The translations under genes were made by a program, and so were the position numbers. DNA of 64,000 bases, from the NCBI RefSeq assembly GCF_014518425.1, contig NZ_JACVCU010000002.1:558001-622000 (forward strand). Reading direction: 5' to 3'. The notes below the pieces were generated by a model. That model searched no databases, was not told the origin of the DNA, and saw only the letters and a program-made list of their open reading frames with translations. Origin of the DNA: Terrabacter sp. MAHUQ-38. Its GTDB lineage: Bacteria; Actinomycetota; Actinomycetes; Actinomycetales; Dermatophilaceae. Below, piece after piece: positions 8,593 through 17,162 of this stretch. Position 1 is the stretch's first letter, and the number at the start of each line of letters is the position of its first letter.

Positions 8593-8611
8593 AGTCAAGA
8601 GAGGAACTTCC

Positions 8612-9244
8612 GTGCGCATCTCCGAGCTGTCCGACCGCACCGGCGTCACCATCCCCACGCTCAAGTACTACCTGCGGGAAGGGCTCCTGCATGCCGGAGA
8701 GGCCCAGAGCGCGACCCGGGCCGTCTACGACGACAGCCATGTCGAGCGGGTGCGGCTCGTGCGCACCCTCATCGACGTGGGGCGCCTCTCGATCGAGCGG
8801 GTGCGCGAGGTCGTCGACGCACTCGAGCACCCGCCGCCGTCACGGCACCAGCTGCTCGGCGTCGTGCACGAGGCTCTGCGTCCCCACCCCGCCCCGGAGC
8901 CACCCACGACGGAAGCGGTCGACCGCGTACGGGCGCTCGGCGCTCCCGGCTGCGACGAGTCGCTCGCGAGCACACAGCTCGCCCAGGCACTGTCGGCGGC
9001 GGCCGCCGGTGGCTGGGTCGTCGAGGACGCGACGCTCCGGGTCTGGCAGCGGGCCATGCACGCCGTCGCCGAGACCGACGTCGCCGAGGAGCTGGGCAGC
9101 ATCGCACCCGCGGATGCCCTGCGCCACGCCATCGTCGGCACCGTGCTCACCGACCCGGTGCTGCTCGCGCTGCGCCGGGTCGCCCAGGAGGCCCTGAGCG
9201 CCGAGCGCTTCGGCTCGGCCGACCCGGAGGACGGGGTGACGTAG
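8612..9244 (+). CDS. MerR-family transcriptional regulator
   Basis: DNA-binding regulator of 210 aa. The N-terminal winged helix is clear (MRISELSDRTGVTIPTLKYY, then R-E-G-L-L and Y-D-D-S-H-V-E-R-V-R-L-V) and is followed by the usual dimerisation helix and an uncharacterised C-terminal effector region. The GTG at 8612 is chosen because it begins the conserved MerR fold and has AGAGGAA upstream; longer in-frame starts run back through the operator and the divergent gene. The ligand is unknown; it probably controls itself and the DUF4188 gene. Confidence 0.9.
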   Translation: MRISELSDRTGVTIPTLKYYLREGLLHAGEAQSATRAVYDDSHVERVRLVRTLIDVGRLSIERVREVVDALEHPPPSRHQLLGVVHEALRPHPAPEPPTTEAVDRVRALGAPGCDESLASTQLAQALSAAAAGGWVVEDATLRVWQRAMHAVAETDVAEELGSIAPADALRHAIVGTVLTDPVLLALRRVAQEALSAERFGSADPEDGVT

Positions 9245-9295
9245 CGGGCCGACGTAGCGGTGGCTCGCCCGGACGACGTGGGCCCGGGAACGACA

Positions 9296-9326
9296 GAAGA
9301 CCCCGGTCCAGTGGACCGGGGTCTTC
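9296..9326 (+). terminator. Terminator after merR
   Basis: Perfect 15-bp arms GAAGACCCCGGTCCA and TGGACCGGGGTCTTC around one base, then CTCTGCTCCT. It may also stop transcription coming from the tRNA genes on the other strand. Confidence 0.75.
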
Positions 9327-9350
9327 CTCTGCTCCTCCGAGCAGTTCACG

Positions 9351-9423
9351 TAGCCCCGACGGGATTCGAACCCGCGCTACCGCCTTGAGAGGGCGGCGTG
9401 CTAGGCCGCTACACAACGGGGCC
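9351..9423 (-). tRNA. tRNA-Glu (CTC)
   Basis: A full cloverleaf on the minus strand: acceptor GGCCCCG with CGGGGCT (first pair G-U), D-arm GTAGCGGCCTAGCAC, anticodon stem CCGCC/GGCGG around loop CTCTCAA giving anticodon CUC, and T-loop GTTCGAATC. No CCA is encoded. It is 91 bp downstream of tRNA-Gln on the same strand, probably cotranscribed. Confidence 0.96.
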
Positions 9424-9514
9424 GTGAGCGGTGCCGAGCGGACTCGGCACGAGAAGAAACCTTACCGTGAAGGCTGGATTTCTCCGAATCGGCTCACGTG
9501 ACCGTGAGCCAGAG

Positions 9515-9586
9515 CTGGGGTACCAGGACTCGAACCTAGAATGACGGAACCAGAAACCGTAGTGTTGCCAATTACACCATACCCCA
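9515..9586 (-). tRNA. tRNA-Gln (CTG)
   Basis: A 72-base cloverleaf on the minus strand with acceptor TGGGGTA/TACCCCA, discriminator G, anticodon loop TTCTGGT (anticodon CUG) and T-loop GGTTCGAGTCC. The pair closing the anticodon loop is a U-U mismatch. No CCA is encoded. In actinobacteria this tRNA is normally charged with Glu and then amidated by GatCAB; both gltX and gatCAB are in this window. Confidence 0.96.
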
Positions 9587-9644
9587 AGGGGTTTCACTCC
9601 TCGCTGGCCTTGCAGTCAGCTACGGGGTGAACCGAAGAGGAATA

Positions 9645-10400
9645 CTACCGGTCCCTGCGCGGAGGCCCAAATCGGTGGTCGATGGCCTCCGTGACCTCGT
9701 CGAGAGCATGCACGGTGGCCACGGCCTCAGAGGTCCCTCGACCGCCCCGGTCGAGCCAGATGGCCCGCAGCCCGGCTGCCTCGGCGCCGAGAACGTCCCA
9801 CTCGAGGCTGTCGCCGATGCAGACCACGCGGCCCGGAGGAGCATCGAGGAGCCGGCACGCCTCGAGGTAGACGCGCGGGTCGGGTTTGCCGAAGCCGAGC
9901 GTGTCCGTGGTGACGACGACGTCGAAGCGCTCGACGAGGTCCAGGGCCTCCAGCTTGATACGCGTCGGCGCCGACGCGGAGTTGGTCAGCAGGGCGACGG
10001 GCAGCGCGGCGCGCTCGGCGGCCGCCAGCAGGTCGGCCACGTCGGGGAACAGGCGCTGGGCGCTCCTGAAGGCCGGCGCGTACGCGTCGTCGAACGACCG
10101 GTGGGCATCACCCGGGACCTCCAGGCCGAACGCCGTCGCGACCTCGGCGAGGCGCCGTGCCCTCATGACGTCGAAGTCGACGTCGCCGGACGCGTAGCGC
10201 GGAAACCATCGCTCGGGGTCGTCGTAGTAGCGCTGGGCCATCGCGCGGTGGTCGTCCTCGGCGCGGTGCGGCCAGATGATCGCGGCCGCGTACGTGCCCG
10301 CCTCGACCATCGCCCGGCGGGTGTCGACGATGGTGTCGTCGACGTCGAGGAGCAGAGCCTGCGCCCCGTCGAGAACGGCCTCGAGCCGAAGCGCGCTCAC
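9645..10400 (-). CDS. HAD-family hydrolase
   Basis: Probable phosphatase of the haloacid dehalogenase superfamily, 251 aa. All four motifs are present: LLLDVDDTIVDT (nucleophile Asp and acid/base Asp), LLTNSAS, the Lys of FGKPDPRVY and CIGDSLEWDVLGA. A helical cap lies between motifs I and II. The start GTG at 10400 overlaps the stop of the upstream acetyltransferase in a GTGA junction, so the two are coupled. The substrate cannot be told. Confidence 0.88.
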   Translation of the reverse strand: MSALRLEAVLDGAQALLLDVDDTIVDTRRAMVEAGTYAAAIIWPHRAEDDHRAMAQRYYDDPERWFPRYASGDVDFDVMRARRLAEVATAFGLEVPGDAHRSFDDAYAPAFRSAQRLFPDVADLLAAAERAALPVALLTNSASAPTRIKLEALDLVERFDVVVTTDTLGFGKPDPRVYLEACRLLDAPPGRVVCIGDSLEWDVLGAEAAGLRAIWLDRGGRGTSEAVATVHALDEVTEAIDHRFGPPRRDR

Positions 10401-11041
10401 GCGACCGCCTCGACGCCGAAGAGCGGCAGGGCCGGTGCCACGCCGTCGACGACGACGCCGTGGGCCTGTCCCGAACCGACCCACATCGCCCGGTCGAGGC
10501 GCACGTGCTGAAGCGTCTCCCCCGAGTGCTCGAGGACCGACCGGTGCGTGTCGCGGTAGCCGAGGGCGCGCGAGACCCCGAGCGACGACGCGTTGTCGAC
10601 GACGGCCGAGCTGACGGCCGCCTCCGCTCCGAGCGGGCCGAAGGCGAGCGCCAGCACCGCGGCCCGCATCTGCTTGCCCAGTCCCCGGCCCCGCGCCGAC
10701 GTGACGAGCCACGACGACGAGTCGACGGTGCGGTCGGCGCGCCAGTCGGGCCCCTCGAGCCACTGGACCCCGACGAGCTCCCCACGGGACCGCACCACGA
10801 AGGGAAGGGCCCAGTCGTCGGTCGACCACAGGCCGAGCGCGCGCCAGTAGCCCTGTGCCAGGACAGCCCGGCGGTTCGCACGGTCGTCGAGGCCGGCATA
10901 CCGCGTGGCGTGAGGGTTCAGCTCGACGTCGTCGGGCAGCGCCGCGGCGAGCACCCCCAGCTCACTCTCGGTCATGACGCGGAGGTCGAGGTCGGCGGTG
11001 CGCAGGTGGATGCCGTGCACGGGCCACACGTCAGCTCCCAC
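10397..11041 (-). CDS. GNAT-family N-acetyltransferase
   Basis: A 214-residue GCN5-related acetyltransferase: the acetyl-CoA loop appears as TSARGRGLGKQMR, preceded by a beta strand (E-L-V-G-V-Q-W-L-E-G) and followed by VDNASSLGVSRALGYRD. The substrate is unknown. Start GTG 11041 is used; an internal GTG at 11029 with GGGAG upstream is an alternative and would shorten the protein by four residues. It lies 15 bp downstream of gltX and overlaps the HAD gene by 4 bp, so the three may form one transcript. Confidence 0.85.
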   Translation of the reverse strand: MGADVWPVHGIHLRTADLDLRVMTESELGVLAAALPDDVELNPHATRYAGLDDRANRRAVLAQGYWRALGLWSTDDWALPFVVRSRGELVGVQWLEGPDWRADRTVDSSSWLVTSARGRGLGKQMRAAVLALAFGPLGAEAAVSSAVVDNASSLGVSRALGYRDTHRSVLEHSGETLQHVRLDRAMWVGSGQAHGVVVDGVAPALPLFGVEAVA

Positions 11042-11056
11042 AGGTCAGCCGACGCC

Positions 11057-12676
11057 TCAGACCGAGTCGCGCAGCGCGCGCAGGCGGCCGAGCGTCGACG
11101 TCTTGCCGAGGATCTCCATCGACTCGAAGAGCGGCGGGGAGATGCGCGCACCCGACACGGCCGTGCGCAGCGGCCCGAAGGCGAAGCGTGGCTTGATGCC
11201 GAGCCCGTCGACGATGGCCGTGCGCAGCGCCTCCTCGATGGCGGCGGCGTTCCAGGCGCTGCCCGTGCCGAGGACCCCGGGTCCGTGGTCGTCGACGTCG
11301 CCGAGGACCTTCAGGGCCGCGTCGAGCACGGCGGGGGCGTCGTCCTTGAGCTGGGCGCGGGCGTCGTCGTCGATGACGAGCTGGTCGTCGGCCACGAAGA
11401 ACGGGCGCACCAGCGCCGGCGCCTCGGTGAGCAGCGCGATGCGGGTCTGGATGAGCTCGGCGATCGCCTTGAGGCGGGCCAGCTCGCCGAGAGACTGCGT
11501 CTCGCCGAGGATGCCCTCGGCCACGAGGTGGGGCAGCAGGCGGCCGGCGAACTCGCCGACCTCGAGCGACCGGATGTAGACGCCGTTGAGCCACTCGAGC
11601 TTCTTGAGGTCGAAGATCGGCCCGATGGGGTTGACCTTGGCCCAGTCGAAGGTGCGGCTGAAGTCCTCGAACGTGAAGACTTCGACGTCGGTGCCCTCGG
11701 CGTCCTGCTGCGGCGGATAAGCAAGCAGCGCAAGGAAGTTCACCAGCGCCTCGGGCAGGTAGCCCTGCTCGCGGAACCAGGTCAGGCGCGCCGCGGGGTT
11801 CTTGCGCTTTGAGATCTTCGACTTGTCGGTGTTGCGCAGGAGCGGCATGTGCGCGAACGCCGGTGGCTCGAGCCCGAGCCACCGGTAGAGCAGGACGTGC
11901 TTCGGCGTCGAGCTGATCCACTCCTCGCCGCGCACGACGTGGGTGATCCCCATCTCGTGGTCGTCGACGACGACGGCCAGGTGGTACGTCGGGAAGCCGT
12001 CGGCCTTGAGGATGACCTGGTCGTCGGGGCGCGGCGCCGACACCTTGCCCCGGATGACGTCGTCGAAGACGAGCGGCACGTCGTCGGGGATGAGCATGCG
12101 CACCACGGGCGACTCGGTGAAGCCGGGCAGCGTCGACCGCTCCTCGCGGGTCTTGCCGACGCACAGCCGGTCGTAGCCGGTGGGCTGCTTCGTCTTCTGC
12201 TGGACCTCGCGCATCTGGTCGAGGCGCTCCTTCGAGCACCAGCAGTAGTAGGCGTGGCCGTCCTCGATGAGCCTCTCGACGTAGGGACGGTAGGTGTCGA
12301 GCCGCTCCGACTGGCGGTACGGCGCAAAGGGACCGCCGATGTCCGGGCCCTCGTCCCAGTGGAGCCCGAGCCACGCGAGGGTGTCGTAGAGCTGCGCCTC
12401 GCTGTCCTCGCGGAAGCGCACGCGGTCGGTGTCCTCGACGCGGAGGACGAACTGGCCGCCCTGCTGCCGGGTGAAGGCGAGGTTGAAGAGCGACATGTAG
12501 GCGGTGCCGACGTGCGGGTCGCCCGTCGGGCTCGGCGCGACGCGGGTGCGCACCGGACCACTGCCGTCGGACGTGCTCCGCCGGGCCTGGCCTGCCGGGC
12601 GGACCTCGACCTGCGCGTCACCCGGGGCGGCCCCGGGAAGGGAACTGGACGGCATACCTGATGTGTTGTCGCTCAT
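11057..12676 (-). CDS. gltX: Glutamyl-tRNA synthetase
   Basis: Class I aminoacyl-tRNA synthetase that charges tRNA-Glu and, in bacteria without GlnRS, also tRNA-Gln. The HIGH-type motif is HVGT (residues 55-58, in APSPTGDPHVGTAY), the KMSKS-type motif is KISKR (287-291) and the discriminating Q-S-E-R-L-D-T-Y segment is present. Length is 539 aa with a roughly 40-residue N-terminal extension before the catalytic domain. ATG 12676 follows a TACGCT -10 (12686-12691, minus) by 9 bases and has no Shine-Dalgarno, so it may be leaderless; ATG 12655 is an alternative. Confidence 0.97.
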   Translation of the reverse strand: MSDNTSGMPSSSLPGAAPGDAQVEVRPAGQARRSTSDGSGPVRTRVAPSPTGDPHVGTAYMSLFNLAFTRQQGGQFVLRVEDTDRVRFREDSEAQLYDTLAWLGLHWDEGPDIGGPFAPYRQSERLDTYRPYVERLIEDGHAYYCWCSKERLDQMREVQQKTKQPTGYDRLCVGKTREERSTLPGFTESPVVRMLIPDDVPLVFDDVIRGKVSAPRPDDQVILKADGFPTYHLAVVVDDHEMGITHVVRGEEWISSTPKHVLLYRWLGLEPPAFAHMPLLRNTDKSKISKRKNPAARLTWFREQGYLPEALVNFLALLAYPPQQDAEGTDVEVFTFEDFSRTFDWAKVNPIGPIFDLKKLEWLNGVYIRSLEVGEFAGRLLPHLVAEGILGETQSLGELARLKAIAELIQTRIALLTEAPALVRPFFVADDQLVIDDDARAQLKDDAPAVLDAALKVLGDVDDHGPGVLGTGSAWNAAAIEEALRTAIVDGLGIKPRFAFGPLRTAVSGARISPPLFESMEILGKTSTLGRLRALRDSV

Positions 12677-12708
12677 GGTGCGACCAGCGTAGTGGGCGCC
12701 CAGAAGTC

Positions 12709-13488
12709 TCAGCGACGCACGAAGGTGTTGGTCAGCGAGCCGATGCCCTCGATCTCGACGGTGACCTGCTGGCCCCCCTCGACGAGGCCGACACCCGCGG
12801 GGGTGCCGGTGAGGATGATGTCGCCGGGGAGCAGGGTGAACGCGGCCGAGGCGTACTCGATGATCGCGCCGATGCCGTGGATCATGTCGGCCGTGGAGCC
12901 GTCCTGGCGCACCTCCCCGTCGAGCGTCGTGACGATCGAGACGTCGGCGGGGTCGAGCTCGGTCTCGACCCACGGACCGAGCGGGCAGCTCGTGTCGAAG
13001 CCCTTGGCGCGCGCCCACTGGCCGTCGGAGCGCTGCCAGTCGCGGGCCGTGACGTCGTTGGCGATCGTGTAGCCGTAGATGCACTCGGCAGCCTTCTCGG
13101 CCTTGACGCCCTTCGTGATCGTCTTGATGACGACGGCGAGCTCACCCTCGTAGGAGACCTCGCGGCTGCCCGCCGGCAGGACGACGGGGTCGAACGGTCC
13201 GACGACGGAGGTGTTGGGCTTGAAGAACATCAGGGGCTCGGCCGGGGCCTCGCCGCCCATCTCCTTGGCGTGGTCGGCGTAGTTCTTGCCGATGGCCACG
13301 ACCTTGGAGCGCGGGATGACCGGTGCGAGGAGGCGCACGTCCTCGAGCATGACCGGCGGCTGGCCGCTCGGCTGGATCCCGATGTAGAGCGGGTCGCCCG
13401 CGAGCGGCGTGATGACCTCGCTGCCGGGGTCGCCCTGGACGATGCCGTATGCCGGGTCGTCCCCGGTCGTGTACCTCGCGATGCGCAC
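12709..13488 (-). CDS. Fumarylacetoacetate hydrolase family protein
   Basis: Metal-dependent C-C hydrolase or isomerase of the FAH superfamily, 259 aa, often labelled 2-hydroxyhepta-2,4-diene-1,7-dioate isomerase; the true substrate is unproven. Family blocks are VVAIGKNYADHAKEMG, the metal-binding Glu of YEGELAVVI, CIYGYTIANDVTARDWQ and LTGTPAGVG. It sits directly upstream of gltX on the same strand (32 bp), as does the homologous gene in Mycobacterium. Start GTG 13488 is 7 bases after TAGGCT (13496-13501, minus), a leaderless arrangement. Confidence 0.9.
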   Translation of the reverse strand: MRIARYTTGDDPAYGIVQGDPGSEVITPLAGDPLYIGIQPSGQPPVMLEDVRLLAPVIPRSKVVAIGKNYADHAKEMGGEAPAEPLMFFKPNTSVVGPFDPVVLPAGSREVSYEGELAVVIKTITKGVKAEKAAECIYGYTIANDVTARDWQRSDGQWARAKGFDTSCPLGPWVETELDPADVSIVTTLDGEVRQDGSTADMIHGIGAIIEYASAAFTLLPGDIILTGTPAGVGLVEGGQQVTVEIEGIGSLTNTFVRR

Positions 13489-13531
13489 GGGCCCCAGCCT
13501 ACGACGACGCCCGTCGACCGCCCGTGCCCGG

Positions 13532-14995
13532 TCAGCGCGGCCAGACGATGGTGACGTCGGCCGGCGACCCGGGCAGCCCGCTCGGGCGGGTGCGGTACTC
13601 CGGCACGCCCACGCACGTCCACAGCAGGCCGGCGACGTCCTGTCCGAGCAGGTGGGCCAGGTCGGAGTCGCGGAACGTCATGCCCGACGCAGCGGCCCCG
13701 AGGGCGTACGCCATGAGGTGGAGCCGGCCCTCGGCGAGGCCCGACATGAGCTGGACCTCGCGGTAGTCGTGGTCGTCGAGCCCGGCCAGGTCGGTGCCGC
13801 TCATGACGACGAACGACGCATCGCGTGCCAGTCCCTGCTCCAGCGCGGCGGTGAACAGCTCGGCGCGCACGGCCTGCTCCGGGAGGGGGCGTACCGGAGT
13901 GGTGACCTCGGGCCAGAGGTGGATGCCGGTGGGCACGTCGTCGACCCCGCTCACGCCCACCCAGTGCGGCACGGTGACCCCGCGCAGCGAGGCAGCCATC
14001 GCGTCGAGAAGAACGTGGTGCGGGAGGGAACTGTCCGGGTGCAGCCGCCGGATCGAGCCCTTGCTCACGACGACGGCGTCGACGCTCGGGCCGGGGTCCA
14101 CCGCGAGGAGCCGGACGGGGCCGCCGCGCTCCAGCTCGGGACCGAGCTGCGCCTGCTCCCCCGCCCGCTGCGCTGCGGTGACGAGCGGGAACTCGAGACC
14201 GTCCGCGTCGTGGTGACCGGGAAGCGGGTCGCCGGTGGGGTGCACCGCGGGTCGTCCGGGGCCGAGAGCCACGAGGGCCACGGGGAACTCGTGCACCCGG
14301 TCCGCGCCCACGAGGGCAGCCACCTCGGCATCCGGGAAGGACGTGAAGAGGCGGGCGGTGAGACCAGCCGAGTCGGCGAGGGCCAGCAGCTGCGCGAGCA
14401 TCGTGCCGGCATCCCAGTAGATGTGGCGGAAGCCGCGCTCGCGGTATCGCCAGCCCGTGCGCCACGGCACTCCGGTGACGACGATCGTCGGCGCGTCGCC
14501 CGTGGGTGGCGGCCCGACGACGACGAGCGTGTGCGCCTCGGGGTCGTACCAGTGCAGGCCCGGTTCGATCCCTTCGGCGGCCCCGCCGCGCGGTACGGCC
14601 ACGTAGAGCTCGAGCGGGAAGCGGGCGCCCGCCGACCCCGCGGCGCGGAAGAGGACGACGCCGCCGTCGGGGCGGGTGGTCCGCCGGGTCACTCCGGACG
14701 ACAGGTAGAGCAGCCGCGCCAGACCGGGGAGGTCGAGCGGGGACTCCTCGATCGCGGCCGCCCCGGAGAGCACCGCGGTGGCCGGGGCCGGCGACGCCGG
14801 CAGGTCGGCCGGCAGGAGGATCCGGTGCAGGTCGTCGTCGTAGTCCTTGTAGGGCCGGGGTCGCCGGGTCACGTCGTTCGGGACGAAATCCTGCACGAGG
14901 CGGTCGTCGTCGGGGACCTCGGTCCACTCACGGTCGGCTGAGTAGCAGGTCAGGCGGTGCAACAGGTGGGTGGGCCGCTCGTCATCCGGTGCCAT
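13532..14995 (-). CDS. SagB-type (nitroreductase-fold) oxidoreductase with two tandem domains
   Basis: 487-residue protein with two nitroreductase-like halves. The first half has YLSSGVTRR, F-P-L-E-L-Y-V, G-L-H-W-Y-D and FRHIYWDAGTMLAQLLALA; the second has LPEQAVRAELFTAALEQG, G-L-A-E-G-R-L-H-L-M-A-Y and G-M-T-F-R-D-S-D. SagB/ThcOx relatives use FMN to oxidise azolines in thiazole/oxazole peptides, but stand-alone versions exist with unknown substrates. No YcaO cyclodehydratase or precursor peptide is nearby, so peptide modification is not supported. The start is ATG 14995 with AGGATG just upstream. Confidence 0.8.
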   Translation of the reverse strand: MAPDDERPTHLLHRLTCYSADREWTEVPDDDRLVQDFVPNDVTRRPRPYKDYDDDLHRILLPADLPASPAPATAVLSGAAAIEESPLDLPGLARLLYLSSGVTRRTTRPDGGVVLFRAAGSAGARFPLELYVAVPRGGAAEGIEPGLHWYDPEAHTLVVVGPPPTGDAPTIVVTGVPWRTGWRYRERGFRHIYWDAGTMLAQLLALADSAGLTARLFTSFPDAEVAALVGADRVHEFPVALVALGPGRPAVHPTGDPLPGHHDADGLEFPLVTAAQRAGEQAQLGPELERGGPVRLLAVDPGPSVDAVVVSKGSIRRLHPDSSLPHHVLLDAMAASLRGVTVPHWVGVSGVDDVPTGIHLWPEVTTPVRPLPEQAVRAELFTAALEQGLARDASFVVMSGTDLAGLDDHDYREVQLMSGLAEGRLHLMAYALGAAASGMTFRDSDLAHLLGQDVAGLLWTCVGVPEYRTRPSGLPGSPADVTIVWPR

Positions 14996-15065
14996 GAGGT
15001 CATCCTGCCTTCGAACGGCCCGTGCGCGGTGGGGTCGGGCGGCTCCGATCGCCTACCCTCGTGGG

Positions 15066-15944
15066 GTGCAGGTCCTGGGTGAGCCGCAGTGGCGCGAGCG
15101 GACGGCGGCGCACGAGGCGCGGGTCGATGCCGCGACCGCCGCGCACCTGTCCCGCCGACGTGACCACCGCACGCACCCGGTCGAGGACTTCCTCTTCACG
15201 TACTACTCCTTCAAGCCCGCCCAGCTGCGCCGCTGGCACCCGGGGGCCGGGGTCAGGCTCGAGGGCGCGGCTCGGGCGCCGCACCGCGACTGGCGCTTCT
15301 ACGCCGTCGAGGGTGACCAGGCGCGGGTCGACACCGACGCCTTCCAGGCCGCCCGCGGGGATACTGTCCGGTTCGTGCGCGACCTGCTCGTGCGCACGGC
15401 AGGACGGCCGGCGCGGTTCGGGTGCTTCGGCCTGCACGAGTGGGCCATGGTCTACCGCCTCGACCCCTCTGACGTCCGCCACTCGGGGTGGCCGCTGCGC
15501 CTCGGGCCGGAGGGCACCGACACGGTCGTCGAGAGCCACCAGGTCGCGTGCTCGCACTTCGACGCGTACCGCTTCTTCACCGCGGACGCCATGCCCCGCA
15601 ATGCTCTTCGCCCGACGCGGGAGAGCCAGTCCGAGCTCGAGCAGCCGGGCTGTCTGCACGCCGGGATGGACCTCTACAAGTGGGCGCACAAGCTCGTCCC
15701 CGCCATCCCGAGCGACCTCGTCATGGACTGCTTCGAGCTGGCGCGCGACGTCCGGTCGCTCGACATGCGCGCCGCGCCGTACGACCTGCGCGAGCTCGGC
15801 TACGAACCGGTCGCCATCGAGACACCCGAGGGCAAGGCGGAGTACGCCGCGGAACAGCGCGGGTTCTCGGTCCGCGGCCAGGCCCTGCGGGCCCGCCTCG
15901 TCGAGGCGATCGACGCGGTCACCAGCCAGGCGGCGCGGCCCTGA
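15066..15944 (+). CDS. Conserved actinobacterial protein of the family labelled 3-methyladenine DNA glycosylase
   Basis: 292-residue cytoplasmic protein from GTG 15066, which lies 6 bases after a TACCCT -10 (15054-15059) without a Shine-Dalgarno. The sequence has the family blocks EPQWRERTAAHEARVD, P-V-E-D-F-L-F-T-Y-Y-S, W-H-P-G-x-G-V, FGCFGLHEWAMVYR and HAGMDLYKWAHKL. This family is widely named 3-methyladenine DNA glycosylase in databases, but I see no helix-hairpin-helix or AlkA/Tag motif here, so the activity is doubtful. It is divergent from the SagB-like gene. Confidence 0.7.
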   Translation: MQVLGEPQWRERTAAHEARVDAATAAHLSRRRDHRTHPVEDFLFTYYSFKPAQLRRWHPGAGVRLEGAARAPHRDWRFYAVEGDQARVDTDAFQAARGDTVRFVRDLLVRTAGRPARFGCFGLHEWAMVYRLDPSDVRHSGWPLRLGPEGTDTVVESHQVACSHFDAYRFFTADAMPRNALRPTRESQSELEQPGCLHAGMDLYKWAHKLVPAIPSDLVMDCFELARDVRSLDMRAAPYDLRELGYEPVAIETPEGKAEYAAEQRGFSVRGQALRARLVEAIDAVTSQAARP

Positions 15945-15963
15945 CCGTCCACCACCTGGCGCG

Positions 15964-16374
15964 TCACCGGTCCTCGGCGGACTCGGCGTCGTCGGGGTCG
16001 AGGTAGAGGCAGAACGGGTGGCCGGCAGGGTCGAGCATGACCCGGACGTCCTCCTGGGGCTGGTAGGCGGCGACCTGTGCGCCGACCTCCACGGCATACG
16101 CCGTCGCGGCCTCGAGGTCGTCGACCTCCAGGTCGAGGTGCAGCATCATCAGCGGCCGGCCCGCCTCGCTGGGCCACACCGGGCGCACGTAGTTCGGCTC
16201 CTGCTGGAAGGCGAGGTTGTAGCCGGACGTCTCGTCCGGGGCGAGAGTCGCCCAGCCGGGGCTGTCCTTGTAGAGCGTCCACCCGAGGAGGCGTTGGTAG
16301 AAGTGCGCCAGGTCCGACGCGTCGGGGGCATCGAGCACGACACCGAACCAGTGCTTCTTCGTCCGTAGCGGCAT
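15964..16374 (-). CDS. VOC (glyoxalase/bleomycin-resistance fold) protein
   Basis: 136-residue small protein with one vicinal-oxygen-chelate repeat pair: a first module (WFGVVLDAPDASDLAHFYQRLLGW) and a second (M-M-L-H-L-D-L-E-V-D-D-L-E, G-H-P-F-C-L-Y-L). The His and Glu positions expected to bind metal are partly kept. Function is unknown; relatives include glyoxalase-like and antibiotic-sequestering proteins. The start ATG 16374 begins MPLRTKK; longer starts have no support. Confidence 0.82.
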   Translation of the reverse strand: MPLRTKKHWFGVVLDAPDASDLAHFYQRLLGWTLYKDSPGWATLAPDETSGYNLAFQQEPNYVRPVWPSEAGRPLMMLHLDLEVDDLEAATAYAVEVGAQVAAYQPQEDVRVMLDPAGHPFCLYLDPDDAESAEDR

Positions 16375-16508
16375 CGCACCAGTGTGCCCGCGCAAGGGAT
16401 GCAATCGGGCGGTGCGCCGCATGTATCAGCGCGGTGCGGCCACGCACTGTCAGGTGTCGGCGAAGGTTCGGGCACGCGCGCCGACGACGTCCACCCCGTC
16501 AGGGGGTG

Positions 16509-16538
16509 GTGCTGGGCGGGGCCCGGGCCGCCCAGCAC
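16509..16538 (-). terminator. Terminator after the TetR gene
   Basis: Perfect 11-bp stem GTGCTGGGCGG / CCGCCCAGCAC with an 8-base loop, placed 15 bp after the stop of the TetR gene. There is no clear U-tract. Confidence 0.6.
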
Positions 16539-16552
16539 GTCCACGTCCGCGC

Positions 16553-17113
16553 TCAGTCCCGTCCCGTCGCCAGGCCGCGCACGATGACCGCCATCCCGAT
16601 CTCGAACGCCTTGGCATCGCTGGTCGGGTCAGGGGTGGGCAGCTCGGGGTCAACCTGCGCCATGAGCGCCCGGTTCTGCTGTGCCGCAACGGAACCGAGG
16701 ATGTGGTGGAGCACCAGCGTGGCCACCTCCTCGCGCTCCGACGGGGTCGCGCCGGCGTCGTGGACCAGGCGCGCCAGGTCGCGGAGGGGACGCGCCGAAC
16801 CTGGCTCGACGGCATACGCGAGGGCGACGACGTCGGCGGCGTCGGGGACCCGCAGCAGCGCCTCACGGATGGCGACGGCAACACCCGTCAGGGCCTCGGC
16901 CGGAGGGCGGTCCGTCGGCGGCTCCGGGATCTCGGCCAGGAGCACGTCGGCCACCTCGACGAGCAGCTCCTGCTTGTTGGCGACGTGCCAGTAGAGCGCT
17001 CCCGGGGCAACGCCGAGCTCCCGGGCGAGCCTGCGCATCGACAGGTCGCCGAGCCCGTAGCGGCGCAGCAGGTCGACCGCGGTCGTCACGACCTGCTCCC
17101 TGGTGAGTGCCAT
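16553..17113 (-). CDS. bioQ: TetR-family repressor, BioQ-like regulator of biotin genes
   Basis: 186-residue TetR protein. The N-terminal helix-turn-helix is typical (REQVVTTAVDLLRRYG, then LSMRRLARELGVAPGALYWHV), and the rest is a TetR ligand domain of the C-terminal type seen in tetracycline-like regulators. ATG 17113 follows GGGGAG. It is divergent from bioBAFD and the spacer contains two TGAAC-N3-GTTCA palindromes, close to the site known for corynebacterial BioQ. This makes a biotin-pathway repressor likely, though the name is assigned by context. Confidence 0.8.
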   Translation of the reverse strand: MALTREQVVTTAVDLLRRYGLGDLSMRRLARELGVAPGALYWHVANKQELLVEVADVLLAEIPEPPTDRPPAEALTGVAVAIREALLRVPDAADVVALAYAVEPGSARPLRDLARLVHDAGATPSEREEVATLVLHHILGSVAAQQNRALMAQVDPELPTPDPTSDAKAFEIGMAVIVRGLATGRD

Positions 17114-17162
17114 GGTGCGCTCCCCTGCCTCCCTGCCGCGGCGACCCGAGACGGACCCCACG

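Noticed and set aside
9645-10829. 394-residue frame extending the HAD hydrolase upstream
   Set aside because: The extension is antisense-like, Arg-rich and overlaps the acetyltransferase gene in another frame; the GTG at 10400 forms a normal coupled start.
13532-14995. A RiPP (thiazole/oxazole peptide) cluster around the SagB-like gene
   Set aside because: No YcaO protein, precursor peptide, peptidase or exporter was found within several kilobases.
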